Assembly (NCBI GenBank): GCA_900544535.1
Contig: UQVH01000002.1
Location: 1-64,000, forward strand
Length of the DNA: 64,000 bases
Direction of reading: 5' to 3'
From: an uncultured Bacteroidales bacterium
GTDB lineage: Bacteria; Bacteroidota; Bacteroidia; Bacteroidales; Muribaculaceae
This document shows, one piece after another, positions 52,075 to 61,372 of this stretch. The translations under genes were made by a program, and so were the position numbers. The stretch's first letter is position 1; each line of letters opens with the position of its first letter. The notes beneath the pieces are model-generated. The model was not told the origin of the DNA. It was given only the letters and a program-made list of their open reading frames with translations, and did no database searches.

Positions 52075-53391
52075 ATGGAAACTCCCGTTCTTCTTCTCAC
52101 AGGCTATCTCGGAAGTGGCAAAACCACTCTTGTAAATCATATTCTCTCCAACCGCCGCGGCATTCGTTTCGCGGTAATTGTGAATGATATAGGTGAAGTC
52201 AATATCGACGCCGATCTTATTCAGCGCGGCGGCATTGTCGACACTAAAGACGACTCCCTTGTGCCACTTCAGAATGGTTGCATCTGCTGCACGCTCAAAA
52301 TGGACCTCGTCAAGCAGATCGAGGAAATCATGGCAATGAAGAAGTTTGACTACATTGTCATCGAGGCCAGCGGTATCTGCGAACCCGCGCCGATCGCACA
52401 GACCATCTGTTCGATTCCCTACATGGCCGACGGCGTTCTCACCCGCAACGGCACTCCGCGCCTCGATTGCATCGTGACCGTAGTCGATGCCCTGCGTATG
52501 CGCGACGAATTCGGCTGTGGCGAGGACCTGACCGCTCATCATCATGACGACGAGGACATCGAAAATCTCGTCATCCAGCAGATCGAGTTTTGCAATATCG
52601 TCATCCTCAACAAAGTTTCGGAAATCACTCCCGAAGAACTCCACAGAGTCCGTACCATTGTGCTTGCTCTCAATCCGGGCGTGCGCATCATCGAGGCGGA
52701 CTATGCCGACATAGACCTTTCGTCAATCCTCGACACACATCTGTTCAACTTCAACAAGGTCGCCACTTCTGCCGCCTGGGTAAGCCATATCGAGAAATCG
52801 GCCGAAGAGATTGCCGAAGAGGAGCGCGAGCATGAAGCTCACAGCCACCATCATCATGACGAGCACGACCACCATGATCATCACGAACATCATGACCACT
52901 GCCATGAAGATGATGACGAGCATGAAGACCATCATCACCATGAGCATGATCATGACCACGGTCCCGAATGTACTTGTGGCTGTCATCACCACCATCATCA
53001 CCACGGTGAAGGAGAGGCTGAGGAATACGGCATCGAAACATTCGTCTATTTCCGCCGTCCGGGCTTTGATCTGAACAAATTCGACTATTTCGCTGCCAAC
53101 AAGTGGCCCAAGAATATCATCCGCTCCAAAGGCATCTGCTATTTCGGGACCAATCCTGATATGTCGTATCTCTTTGAGAGCGCCGGACGTCAGAAACAGC
53201 TCAAGGAGGCCGGAATGTGGTATGCCACCGCTCCTGAAGATGAGTTGAAAGAACTTGTGGCCCAGGACCCCTCGATCCTGCGTGACTGGGATGCCGACTA
53301 TGGCGACCGCATGGTTAAAATTGTCTTTATCGGCCAGCATCTCGACCGTGAGGCCATCACCAAAGCTCTTGATGACTGCCTTGACCGATGA
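52075..53391 (+). CDS. COG0523 (CobW/ZNG-like) metal-chaperone GTPase
   Basis: A 438-residue G3E-family GTPase. Walker A GYLGSGKTT (10-18), the metal-binding CxCC motif CICC (69-72) and the CobW C-terminal domain are present. Between them, about residues 258-315, lies a very His- and Asp-rich stretch with an added CTCGC, a likely zinc store or sensor. Such proteins load zinc (ZNG1, YeiR) or other metals into client enzymes. The neighbour folB recalls the known link of COG0523 genes to folate enzymes. The stop overlaps the next start by 4 bases. Confidence 0.93.
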   Translation: METPVLLLTGYLGSGKTTLVNHILSNRRGIRFAVIVNDIGEVNIDADLIQRGGIVDTKDDSLVPLQNGCICCTLKMDLVKQIEEIMAMKKFDYIVIEASGICEPAPIAQTICSIPYMADGVLTRNGTPRLDCIVTVVDALRMRDEFGCGEDLTAHHHDDEDIENLVIQQIEFCNIVILNKVSEITPEELHRVRTIVLALNPGVRIIEADYADIDLSSILDTHLFNFNKVATSAAWVSHIEKSAEEIAEEEREHEAHSHHHHDEHDHHDHHEHHDHCHEDDDEHEDHHHHEHDHDHGPECTCGCHHHHHHHGEGEAEEYGIETFVYFRRPGFDLNKFDYFAANKWPKNIIRSKGICYFGTNPDMSYLFESAGRQKQLKEAGMWYATAPEDELKELVAQDPSILRDWDADYGDRMVKIVFIGQHLDREAITKALDDCLDR

Positions 53392-55181
53392 AACCCTATC
53401 TGCAAGTTGAAGATCTGACCAAAAGCTATGGCGACCGCCTGCTTTTCGATTCGGTCACTTTCGGTGTCAACGAAGGTGACAAGATCGGTCTTATAGCTAA
53501 AAACGGTACCGGCAAGTCGACATTGCTGCGGATTCTCTCCGGCACCGAGGCTCCTGACAGCGGTTCGGTGACGTTCAGAAACGGACTGCGTGTCGGCTTT
53601 CTCGCACAGTTGCCTGAATTCACTCCTGAAAAAAGCATACTCGACAATCTCCTTGACGGGCTTCCTGCCGAGCATCACGACGACTGGGACCGAGAGGACC
53701 GCGTGCGCCAGATGCTCTCACAGCTTGGTATTGACGATCCGTCCATCATGCCCGAACACATGTCGGGCGGACAGATCAAACGCGCGGCTCTTGCTCAGGT
53801 CTTTCTGGCATCGCCCGACCTCCTGATACTCGACGAACCTACCAACCACCTTGATCTTAAAACAGTCGAGTGGCTTGAAAACTATCTCACACGCCAGCGC
53901 ATCACTCTGCTGATGGTCACTCATGACCGCTACTTCCTCGACCGCGTCTGCAACAAGATCATAGAGATCGACATGCAGCGCATCTATACATACGAGGGAA
54001 ACTTTGACCTCTATCTCAAGCGGCGCGCCGAGCGCATCGAGGCTCTTACGGGAGAGTTGGCCAAAGTGCGTAACACTCTGCGTAAGGAGCAGGAGTGGAT
54101 GCGCCGTCAGCCGCAGGCCCGTGCCGGAAAAGCCCGTTACAGGATCAATGCGTTCTACGATCTCAAGGAGCGTTCACGCGCCAAATATACCGAACGGCAG
54201 ATCGACCCGACAGACGTGCGCTCATCCTATATCGGATCGAAAATCTTCGAAGCGCAGGGTATCTGCAAGCGTTTCGGCGACAAGGTGATTCTTGATGATT
54301 TCACCTACACATTCGCCCGATATGAGAAACTTGGCATTGTCGGCGGCAACGGTGTCGGCAAATCCACCTTTGTCAAAATGCTCCAGGGACTCGTGGCGCC
54401 TGATAGCGGGGAGTGGAATGTAGGTGAGACCGTGCGCTTCGGCTACTATTCTCAGGAAGGTCTTCAACTGCCACCCGGCAAAAAAGTAATCGACGCGATC
54501 ACGGATCTGACCGACGATATAGTGCTTGACAATGGTGCCACGCGATTGTCGCCGATGCAGTTCCTATCGCGTTTCCTGTTTACACCTGCCGATCAGCAGA
54601 AATATATCTCGACTCTTAGCGGCGGTGAACTCCGTCGCCTGAATCTGGCTGCTGTTCTTGTGAAACAGCCCAACTTCCTCATACTCGACGAGCCGACCAA
54701 TGACCTCGATATCATGACGCTCGGAATTCTCGAAGAATATCTCCGCGAATTCAAAGGCTGTGTAATCGTCATCTCCCACGACCGCTTTTTCCTTGACTCG
54801 ATCGTCGACCATCTGTTTGTGATGGAGGGTGACGGTGTCATCAAAGACTTCCCCGGAAATTACAGTGATTACCGCGATTATCTCCGCGAACTTAAGGCAG
54901 ACGAACAGCCTAAACAGACAGCTACGCCTGAAGCTTCATCAAAAAATCGCAATCGCGAAAACAGCCGCCCTGCGAAACTGACGTTCAAGGAGAGAAAAGA
55001 GCTCGAAGCGCTAACAGAAGAGATTGACCGGCTGACAGCCGAGCGAAAGGAGCTTGAAGATCTTTTCAACTCCGGTGCACAATTGGATGATGTGGCAGCC
55101 AAGGCATCCCGCTATTCCGAAATCAAGGATCTGCTTGATGAAAAGGAAATGCGCTGGCTTGAACTCTCGGAGAAAGAGTGA
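53388..55181 (+). CDS. ABC-F family ATPase (Uup-like)
   Basis: A 597-residue soluble protein with two ABC domains and no membrane part. First: Walker A AKNGTGKST, signature MSGGQIKR, Walker B LLILDEPTNHLDL. Second: GGNGVGKST, LSGGELRR, FLILDEPTNDLDI. A Lys/Arg-rich linker with RKEQEWMRRQPQAR and a C-terminal coiled coil (ERKELEALTEEIDRL) follow. ABC-F proteins act on the ribosome; the C-terminal coil points to Uup rather than to an antibiotic-resistance member. It overlaps the GTPase gene (ATGA). Confidence 0.94.
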   Translation: MKPYLQVEDLTKSYGDRLLFDSVTFGVNEGDKIGLIAKNGTGKSTLLRILSGTEAPDSGSVTFRNGLRVGFLAQLPEFTPEKSILDNLLDGLPAEHHDDWDREDRVRQMLSQLGIDDPSIMPEHMSGGQIKRAALAQVFLASPDLLILDEPTNHLDLKTVEWLENYLTRQRITLLMVTHDRYFLDRVCNKIIEIDMQRIYTYEGNFDLYLKRRAERIEALTGELAKVRNTLRKEQEWMRRQPQARAGKARYRINAFYDLKERSRAKYTERQIDPTDVRSSYIGSKIFEAQGICKRFGDKVILDDFTYTFARYEKLGIVGGNGVGKSTFVKMLQGLVAPDSGEWNVGETVRFGYYSQEGLQLPPGKKVIDAITDLTDDIVLDNGATRLSPMQFLSRFLFTPADQQKYISTLSGGELRRLNLAAVLVKQPNFLILDEPTNDLDIMTLGILEEYLREFKGCVIVISHDRFFLDSIVDHLFVMEGDGVIKDFPGNYSDYRDYLRELKADEQPKQTATPEASSKNRNRENSRPAKLTFKERKELEALTEEIDRLTAERKELEDLFNSGAQLDDVAAKASRYSEIKDLLDEKEMRWLELSEKE

Positions 55182-55223
55182 ACCGGCTCTCTCCGACTGC
55201 TGTTTCAATACAATAGGATCTGC

Positions 55224-55496
55224 TCACGGATTGTAGAGATCCGGATTGAAAAATCCGGCTATATCGCGGGCCTGTTCAAGCGCCATAGCAGCCGGACTGT
55301 CAGGATTCAGTCCCGTGGCTTTGGAATAATCGCTCATGGCACCGGCGCGGTCTCCGAGACGCCATTTGAGCTTGCCGCGGTCAAAAAGCGCCCGGTCGTC
55401 TGTCGGATCTTCTCCGATCATACAATTAAGCACCGTCATGGCCTCGTCATACTGTCCGTCTGAAATCAGATCCTTGTAATTTTGGTGTTTATCCAT
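55224..55496 (-). CDS. Small TPR protein
   Basis: A 90-residue protein from the ATG at 55496; the longer frame to 55592 would reach into the promoter region. It consists of about two tetratricopeptide units (YKDLISDGQYDEAMTVLN and ALFDRGKLKWRLGDRAGAM), so it should be a soluble protein-binding module. Partner unknown. It is convergent with the ABC-F gene and divergent from the phytase. Confidence 0.8.
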   Translation of the reverse strand: MDKHQNYKDLISDGQYDEAMTVLNCMIGEDPTDDRALFDRGKLKWRLGDRAGAMSDYSKATGLNPDSPAAMALEQARDIAGFFNPDLYNP

Positions 55497-55512
55497 TAAA
55501 TAATTAATTTTG
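55481..55512 (+). promoter_or_regulatory. Promoter of the phytase gene
   Basis: TTTG (55481-55484) and TAATTTTG (55505-55512), 20 bases apart, match both elements exactly. The start near 55517 gives a leader of about 75 bases. The promoter overlaps the first codons of the divergent TPR gene. Confidence 0.7.
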
Positions 55513-55561
55513 GAGACATTTGGAGTCCGAGTGACATTTATGTGGCTCCGAAGTTCAGCGA

Positions 55562-55593
55562 CAAAACTAACAAAAAGTCCCGTCATAAGCAAT
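55562..55593 (-). promoter_or_regulatory. Promoter of the TPR gene
   Basis: On the minus strand TAGTTTTG (55569-55562) fits the -7 element, with ATTG (55593-55590) 20 bases upstream as a partial -33. The start near 55557 leaves a leader of about 60 bases and faces the phytase promoter. Confidence 0.45.
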
Positions 55594-56866
55594 GAATAAG
55601 CTGATTTTTATAGCGACAGCGGTTTTCGGTCTCTTCTCGTCGGCGGTGCTGGCGCATGCTGCCGATCCTACGGAAACCCGTTACAGTATGGAAGAGTGTC
55701 AGGGTTCGGCCATCCCTTATCCGGTTCGTTCGGTAAAGGATCTGGTTTATCCCGACTCCCTGAAACCGGTCTATCTCAATCATGTCGGACGTCACGGCGC
55801 CCGCTATCTCTCGTCGTCTAAATACACGACAACGCTCTCCCGCACACTTCACCGTGCCGATTCGATGCGCACGATCACTCCGGCCGGAAAGGAGCTCCTG
55901 AAACTGTGTGAGTTCGTTGTCAGCCGGACGGCTGGACGCTGGGGCGCTCTCGACTCCCTCGGTATGGCCGAACAGCGCTCTATTGCTTCGCGGGCTTTCG
56001 CGGCCTATCCCGCACTGTTCAAAGACCGCAAGATCAATGCGATTTCTTCCTATGTGCCACGCTGCGTAATGTCGATGTACGAATTTACACATCAGCTGAC
56101 ACGCCTTGACAACCATGTGGAGATATATACTTCTTCGGGTCGTCAGAATTCCGCTCTCATGCGTCCCTGGGACAGCGATCAGGATTATAAAGACTTCATT
56201 GCTTCCGATGACTGGCATAAGGTTTATGATGAATATGTCGACACTAAGGCTCCGCTTTCTGTCGCACCACGGATTTTGGGCAAGAACTATCCGCTGACAG
56301 ATGGCGAGGCGCGCGATTTCGGAATGTCGGTCTATAAGGTCGTTGCCGGCTGTGCGGCTATGGGAATCGGAGTCGATCTCTCTCAGTTTTTGACAGAAAG
56401 AGAAATCAATGCCTTGTGGGGGATAGAGAATCTTCATCATTATCTCACTCATTCAGCTTCGACTCTCTCAACGGAGCCCGCGGCAATGGCCGCTCCGCTT
56501 CTTGTCGATCTCATAAAGACATGTCAGGATGCGATCTCCGGGGCCAATCCTTATAGCGTCATGCTCCGTTTCGGCCATGCCGAGACTCTGATGCCGCTCT
56601 TCTCGCTGATGCACCTGCCGGGCTGTTACTATATGACCAACTATTTTGATACTGTCGGACTGCACTGGCGCGATTTCTATGTGGTTCCGATGGCTGCTAA
56701 CCTCCAGATGATCCTTTTCCGTGCCGATTCCGGCCGTTATTATCTCCGTGTCGATCTCAACGAGACTCCGGTTCCGCTGATTCCCGGACGTTCAACGATC
56801 TATGTTCCCTGGAATACGGCGCAGGATTATCTAGTTCGCTGTCTTCCGATGCACATGCAGCCGTAA
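55592..56866 (+). CDS. MINPP-like histidine acid phosphatase (phytase)
   Basis: A 424-residue exported phosphatase with a signal peptide (to about residue 23). The branch-2 histidine phosphatase motif RHGARYL starts at Arg67 with His68 the nucleophile. The proton-donor motif is HAE (FGHAETLMP), as in multiple inositol polyphosphate phosphatases, rather than the HD of classical phytases. Homologues in gut Bacteroides release phosphate from dietary phytate at the cell surface or in vesicles. The role here is inferred from that family. Confidence 0.92.
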   Translation: MNKLIFIATAVFGLFSSAVLAHAADPTETRYSMEECQGSAIPYPVRSVKDLVYPDSLKPVYLNHVGRHGARYLSSSKYTTTLSRTLHRADSMRTITPAGKELLKLCEFVVSRTAGRWGALDSLGMAEQRSIASRAFAAYPALFKDRKINAISSYVPRCVMSMYEFTHQLTRLDNHVEIYTSSGRQNSALMRPWDSDQDYKDFIASDDWHKVYDEYVDTKAPLSVAPRILGKNYPLTDGEARDFGMSVYKVVAGCAAMGIGVDLSQFLTEREINALWGIENLHHYLTHSASTLSTEPAAMAAPLLVDLIKTCQDAISGANPYSVMLRFGHAETLMPLFSLMHLPGCYYMTNYFDTVGLHWRDFYVVPMAANLQMILFRADSGRYYLRVDLNETPVPLIPGRSTIYVPWNTAQDYLVRCLPMHMQP

Positions 56867-56878
56867 GATCACATAGTG

Positions 56879-57448
56879 ATGACTCCTAAGAATATACTTG
56901 ATATCCGTCACCGTTCCGATTTCCGGGCCTGGCTTCTCAGAAATCATGCGACAGAAAAGGAATGCTGGGTTGAGGCCAAGAGGGGTAAGACACCGCCTGA
57001 AAATGCCCTGTGGTATCTTGATGCTGTCGAAGAGGCTCTGTGTTTCGGCTGGATCGATTCGACCGTCAAAGTTGTTGACGGGGTGACACTCCAGCGATTC
57101 GGACCAAGGACTAAAAAGGGACGGTGGACGGAATTGAACAAGGAAAGATGCCGTCGGCTTGAGCGCCTTGGGCTGATGACCGAAAGCGGTCGCAAAGTAT
57201 GTCCGGATCTCGATGCTGACTTTATTATTATGCCTGAGATACTTGCCGAGTTCAAGGCAAATCCTGTGGCTTGGGATAACTTTCACAATTTTCCGGCATT
57301 GTATCAGCGTGTGAGAATCGACAATATCCATCGCGTTGTGAATGCCCCGGAAATATATGCGAGCCGCCTGGCCAAACTGATTGAAGCAAGCGAGCGGGGA
57401 GTGATGATCGGTGACTGGCACGACAACGGCCGACTTTTGGAGAATTGA
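56879..57448 (+). CDS. YdeI/OmpD-associated family protein
   Basis: A 189-residue soluble protein from the ATG at 56879 (a GTG sits one codon upstream). It matches the YdeI family in the order CWVEAKRGK, YLDAVEEALCFGWIDSTVK, then RFGPRTKKGRWTELNKERCRRLERLG. Family members are linked to peptide and bacteriocin tolerance, but no mechanism is known. GrpB follows by 3 bases, so both are cotranscribed. Confidence 0.85.
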   Translation: MTPKNILDIRHRSDFRAWLLRNHATEKECWVEAKRGKTPPENALWYLDAVEEALCFGWIDSTVKVVDGVTLQRFGPRTKKGRWTELNKERCRRLERLGLMTESGRKVCPDLDADFIIMPEILAEFKANPVAWDNFHNFPALYQRVRIDNIHRVVNAPEIYASRLAKLIEASERGVMIGDWHDNGRLLEN

Positions 57449-57451
57449 CTC

Positions 57452-58012
57452 ATGGGCAAGGATCTTAAAAATATGTCGCTTGAGGAATTATGGCAACTGT
57501 TTCCGATTGATCTGGTACCGCATCGGGAGGAGTGGAAAGATTGGGCACGGTCTGAGATATGTCTCCTCGCTGAATTGTTGGACGGTTATAATCCGGCCAT
57601 CAGCCATATCGGCAGCACGGCAATTCCATCTATATACGCCAAACCGATAGTGGATATTCTTGTCGAAGTCTCCACTGATATGGATTGGAGCGAGATCCGT
57701 CGATTACTTGAGGAGGCCGGTTATATCTGCATGTCGTCATCGGAGGCTCGCATGTCATTTAACAAGGGTTATGCTTCCGAAGGCTATGCCGACAAAGTGT
57801 TCCATATTCATATACATGCGTGCGGTGACAATGACGAGATTGTGTTTCGCGATTACCTGCTAACGTATCCGGAAACAGCTGCTGAATACGAGCGTCTGAA
57901 ACTCAGCCTCCTCCCTGAATACAGACATAACCGTGACGGCTATACTGACGCCAAATCCGAGTTTGTGAAACGAGTGGTCGAACATGCAAAATCATGCAGC
58001 CATGGTCACTGA
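57452..58012 (+). CDS. GrpB (UPF0157) family protein
   Basis: A 186-residue GrpB-type protein with the nucleotidyltransferase-like core HIGSTAIPSIYAKPIVDILV and the later HIHIHACG strand and FRDYLLTYPETAAEYERLK helix. Fused to CoaE in some bacteria, its activity is not established; here it is free-standing. It follows the YdeI gene directly. Confidence 0.88.
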   Translation: MGKDLKNMSLEELWQLFPIDLVPHREEWKDWARSEICLLAELLDGYNPAISHIGSTAIPSIYAKPIVDILVEVSTDMDWSEIRRLLEEAGYICMSSSEARMSFNKGYASEGYADKVFHIHIHACGDNDEIVFRDYLLTYPETAAEYERLKLSLLPEYRHNRDGYTDAKSEFVKRVVEHAKSCSHGH

Positions 58013-58052
58013 TGACCTCTGGCAAAGAGGAGAAGACGATAATTTGGCATAC

Positions 58053-58090
58053 GAAAAAAGAGAGGGGGTCTCACGACTGCCTCTCTCTCC
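58053..58090 (-). terminator. Terminator downstream of superoxide dismutase
   Basis: On the minus strand the stem AGAGAGG/CCTCTCT, with flanking pairs, runs into a stretch of six T residues. It lies about 90 bases beyond the sod stop and also separates it from GrpB on the other strand. Confidence 0.7.
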
Positions 58091-58181
58091 ATTCATCACA
58101 TTATGCTTATTTTAGTGCTTAATCGTTATACTTGTAACTGAAGGTGCTGATTCTTCAATGTAATATCGTTGCTGTAATCAA

Positions 58182-58760
58182 TTATAGGTAACGGCTTGCG
58201 ACTACATCCCAGTCGACAATCTTCCACCATTCTTTCAAAGCGTCCAACCTGCGGTTGCGGTAGTCGAGATAGTAGGCGTGTTCCCACACATCGAAAACCA
58301 ACAGGGGGGTCAGACCTTCACAAAGCGGATTGCCTGCATTGGACGTTTGGGTAATAAAGAGTTTGCCGTCTTTGTCTTTCGACAGCCAAACCCAGCCTGA
58401 ACCGAAAATAGACGCTCCAGCATCCTCAAACTCCTTTTTGAACTGATCGAATGAACCGAATTGTTCGTCGATCGCTTTGCGGAGATGTCCGTCAGGTTCA
58501 TGTGCTCCGTCGGGCGAGAAAGTGAAGAAGTAAAATATATGGTTCCAAGCTTGAGAAGCGTTGTTGAACAGAGGGCCGGAGGCCGTGGTGATAATCTCCT
58601 CAAGCTCCATATCCTCGTATGGTGTATCTTTTATCAGCTTATTGAGATTGTCGATATATGTTCTTTCATGCTTACCGTAGTGGTACTCGATTGTCTCACG
58701 CGAAATCGCAGGAGCCAAAGCATCGTTGGCGTAGGGCAATTCAGGAAGTGTATAAGTCAT
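58182..58760 (-). CDS. sodB: Fe/Mn superoxide dismutase
   Basis: A 192-residue Fe/Mn-family superoxide dismutase, the usual length. Metal ligands are visible as His27 in EYHYGKHERTY, His in AWNHIFYF, and the Asp and His of VFDVWEHAYYLDY. It removes superoxide when this anaerobe meets oxygen. Bacteroidales enzymes are often able to use either metal; which one is used here cannot be read from sequence. Cytoplasmic, monocistronic. Confidence 0.96.
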   Translation of the reverse strand: MTYTLPELPYANDALAPAISRETIEYHYGKHERTYIDNLNKLIKDTPYEDMELEEIITTASGPLFNNASQAWNHIFYFFTFSPDGAHEPDGHLRKAIDEQFGSFDQFKKEFEDAGASIFGSGWVWLSKDKDGKLFITQTSNAGNPLCEGLTPLLVFDVWEHAYYLDYRNRRLDALKEWWKIVDWDVVASRYL

Positions 58761-58829
58761 GATGATTATAGCGTTTATGAATTAGTTATATCCTAAAAAC
58801 GTATTCAGAGATTGTTGGTTCGGGTTTAT

Positions 58830-58863
58830 TTTGTTAAATATCTTCAAGAAATCCTTAACTTTG
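58830..58863 (+). promoter_or_regulatory. Promoter of the YitT gene
   Basis: TAACTTTG (58856-58863) with TTTG (58830-58833) 22 bases upstream, slightly longer than the usual spacing. It would start near 58868 and supports the ATG at 58884 over the longer frame, which runs through this promoter. Confidence 0.55.
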
Positions 58864-58883
58864 CAGCAAAATTCAATATATCC

Positions 58884-59834
58884 ATGCCAACACAGCCCCA
58901 ACACCCCCGGACGGCTCCAAAGCCTTTTATCTCACAGAATGTCCGCGATTATATAGCGATTGTCACCGGCATTCTTATCTATGCGATCGGATTCACCGTA
59001 TTTATCCTTCCGCACCATATAGTCATAGGAGGTATGGCCGGATTCAGTTCTTTGATTTTTTATGCGACCGGCGGACGGCTTCCTGTCGCTGTCGTGATGT
59101 ACGGCACCAATATCCTTCTGCTTCTTTGCGGCTTCCGCTATCTTGGCAAGGGATTCGTGCTCCGTACCATTTTCGGGGCCACTCTGCTGTCGGTTCTGAT
59201 CGGTGCTGTCGAAGGCTATTTTACAACTCATCCTCCATTGGTCAGCAGCGCTCCTATGAGTGTCATAATGGGTGCTGTCTTGCTCGGCCTCGGAATAGGC
59301 ATTTATTTCAGCCATCACGGAACCACCGGTGGTACCGACATTGTAGCCGCAATAATGTCGCACATCAGCGATATAAGCATGGGGCGCGTCATGATGATAA
59401 TCGACGTCTCGATCGTGGCTCTCTCGTTTTTTCTTCCGTATGACGGCGATATGGAGGCTCGTATCCAGTCACGTACACAGACAATCATCTATGGCTGGCT
59501 TGCCATATATATTTACTCCTGGCTTGCCGACCGGTATATCGACAAGGGCAAACAGACCATTCAGTTTATTATCCTTTCCGAGAAATGGGATACTATTGCT
59601 TATCGCATCACCCATGAGACGGGAAGAGGTGTGAGTATGTGGGACGGTACCGGCTATTGGACCGGGAATCCGCGCAAACTGATGCTTATATGGTGCCGTC
59701 AGACAGATGTGTATCATATTCTGCGTATCGTAAAAGAGGTTGACGAGGACGCCTATGTGACCAATTCGAGTGTCCGCTGTGTCTACGGTAACGGCTTCGA
59801 CCGGCTTAAACTGAAGAAATCGTCCATACCCTGA
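58884..59834 (+). CDS. YitT family membrane protein
   Basis: A 316-residue membrane protein from the ATG at 58884. It has the YitT order: five to six helices with the motifs IGGMAGFSSLIFYATGG and HGTTGGTDIVA, then a soluble C-terminal DUF2179 domain (TGRGVSMWDGTGYWTGNPRKL). Function of the family is unknown; a transport or sensing role in the membrane is likely. Convergent with the peptidase gene across a shared terminator. Confidence 0.9.
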   Translation: MPTQPQHPRTAPKPFISQNVRDYIAIVTGILIYAIGFTVFILPHHIVIGGMAGFSSLIFYATGGRLPVAVVMYGTNILLLLCGFRYLGKGFVLRTIFGATLLSVLIGAVEGYFTTHPPLVSSAPMSVIMGAVLLGLGIGIYFSHHGTTGGTDIVAAIMSHISDISMGRVMMIIDVSIVALSFFLPYDGDMEARIQSRTQTIIYGWLAIYIYSWLADRYIDKGKQTIQFIILSEKWDTIAYRITHETGRGVSMWDGTGYWTGNPRKLMLIWCRQTDVYHILRIVKEVDEDAYVTNSSVRCVYGNGFDRLKLKKSSIP

Positions 59835-59866
59835 TTGTATATCAACACCCCAAGTCCGGACGGAAT

Positions 59867-59915
59867 AAAACAAGAATCCGCGCTTTCACAATGAGAAGGC
59901 GCGGATTCTTGTTTT
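59867..59915. terminator. Bidirectional terminator
   Basis: AAAACAAGAATCCGCGC (59867-59883) and GCGCGGATTCTTGTTTT (59899-59915) are perfect 17-bp arms around a 15-base loop. The ends supply A and T runs on both strands, so it can end the YitT transcript and that of the convergent peptidase gene. Confidence 0.88.
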
Positions 59916-59930
59916 ATCTGAACTGTGTTT

Positions 59931-61322
59931 TTATTCTTCAGGTGCGAACATCGGGTCCCACGGCGGAAGGAGGGTGGGTTGCTGGCTGAGTACCTTGCTC
60001 GCTTTCGGGGTCAGATATTTTTTGTCGACCACAAGGCGGAACATGTATTCGTCAAACCATTTGTCGGTCATGATGAGATGACCGTTGTTGGCTCCGTTGC
60101 CCCAGCTGTTCTCGACCATCCATTTCTTTGGCTGACCTTTTGCATCGAGATCGACCGCGACAAGGGTCATTGCGTGAGACGATGCCGAAGAGTGGGTGCG
60201 GATGCGGTCGGCCTTGTTCATGCCGAATTTTGTACCGAAGAGAGAATCGTAGTCATAGTTATTCTCGTCGAGCAGGCCGAGATCCTTGTTGATGAATTTA
60301 CCGACGTCGCATGAAAAATACATTGCCTTGCCATCCTTGATTGAAGCGATAGCCATCTGCTTTATATCCTCGATCGGGAGGTTGACGTAGGTCCAGTTGT
60401 AACCGTCGTAGCCGTGGCGGTCATATTCGATTTCGTAGAGCTTGTAATACTCGCGGGTCGGATCATTCATGAGCATTACATAGTCTTTCTTAAGATCGTT
60501 GCCGATGAAGGTCTTGTAGAACGACTGCGGGGTATAGGTCTTGGTGTCCACGATCTGACCGTCGGAATCGCGGCGTGTCCAGGTAAATTCTGTCGGAGGT
60601 TCGCCTAAATTGAGCGCGAGCATACGGTAGATCTGCGAAAGCATCTCTTTTTTGCGGGTCTCCAGAGCGTTGCTGTCTCGTCCCTCGGCGGCGAGTTTGC
60701 GCAGTTCGAGGCCATCCTCGCGCAGACGCAGCGAAAGAAGCCGGCGCATGGTGGCCGTGGATTTGCTGCTTTCGGTCTCACCCATGACCTCGATCGGCAC
60801 GACGCCGTATTTCATTAAATTGTCGGCGATGCCGGTGTACTGTCCGCCGTCGCTCAGTGGATTTGAGAAAAGCCAATCGACCGTGCGGTCCTCAAATGGC
60901 TTTGAGGCCGTGTCGATGACACCCTGGAGGAAAAGGTTTGATTTTTCAAGCTGGTCCCAGAAGAAATTGTAGCTCTGCGACAGCTCCAGCTGTGGCAGAT
61001 TGTGTTCTGTCATAGCCTGAGCACGCAGCACGTTCAGCCCGGTGAAGAGCCAGCAGCGGCCCGAGGAGCGCTGGTTGGTGATGCCTTTGCTCGGAACCCG
61101 GTGTGAGAAATGCGTGTCGAGATTGTTGAGATTCTCATGATTAAGCGCCAGAGAATTGATCGGATTGTTGGCGATTGCGTTGTGAAGGGCCTTTGTGCCG
61201 GGAGTTGCTGCAAAGGAAGCGCGGAAGCCCTCGATGTCTTTCTGGGTGATTCCGCCGTCTACCTGTGCCGTACAGGCAAGCCACGACACGGAAAGCCCCA
61301 TAATAAATACTGATTTTTTCAT
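59931..61322 (-). CDS. pepC: Exported C1B peptidase (bleomycin hydrolase/PepC type)
   Basis: A 463-residue papain-fold aminopeptidase of family C1B. The catalytic Cys is in NQRSSGRCWLF, the His in SSHAMTLV and the Asn in MVENSWG. Unlike the cytosolic PepC of lactic bacteria, this protein begins with a signal sequence (MKKSVFIMGLSVSWLACTAQ), possibly a lipoprotein one though WLAC is not an ideal lipobox. It would trim peptides in the periplasm or at the surface. Its end (PMFAPEE) is not the short tail used for self-processing in cytosolic members. Confidence 0.92.
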   Translation of the reverse strand: MKKSVFIMGLSVSWLACTAQVDGGITQKDIEGFRASFAATPGTKALHNAIANNPINSLALNHENLNNLDTHFSHRVPSKGITNQRSSGRCWLFTGLNVLRAQAMTEHNLPQLELSQSYNFFWDQLEKSNLFLQGVIDTASKPFEDRTVDWLFSNPLSDGGQYTGIADNLMKYGVVPIEVMGETESSKSTATMRRLLSLRLREDGLELRKLAAEGRDSNALETRKKEMLSQIYRMLALNLGEPPTEFTWTRRDSDGQIVDTKTYTPQSFYKTFIGNDLKKDYVMLMNDPTREYYKLYEIEYDRHGYDGYNWTYVNLPIEDIKQMAIASIKDGKAMYFSCDVGKFINKDLGLLDENNYDYDSLFGTKFGMNKADRIRTHSSASSHAMTLVAVDLDAKGQPKKWMVENSWGNGANNGHLIMTDKWFDEYMFRLVVDKKYLTPKASKVLSQQPTLLPPWDPMFAPEE

Positions 61323-61372
61323 GTCGCTATGTCTTTTGATTGGTGATTTTAAGGTAAAAATGATATTTTGTA

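Noticed and set aside
52723..53340. Met/Val-rich open frame opposite the COG0523 gene
   Set aside because: It is the antisense reading of the His-codon stretch (CAT/CAC read as ATG/GTG), which gives an artificial hydrophobic sequence.
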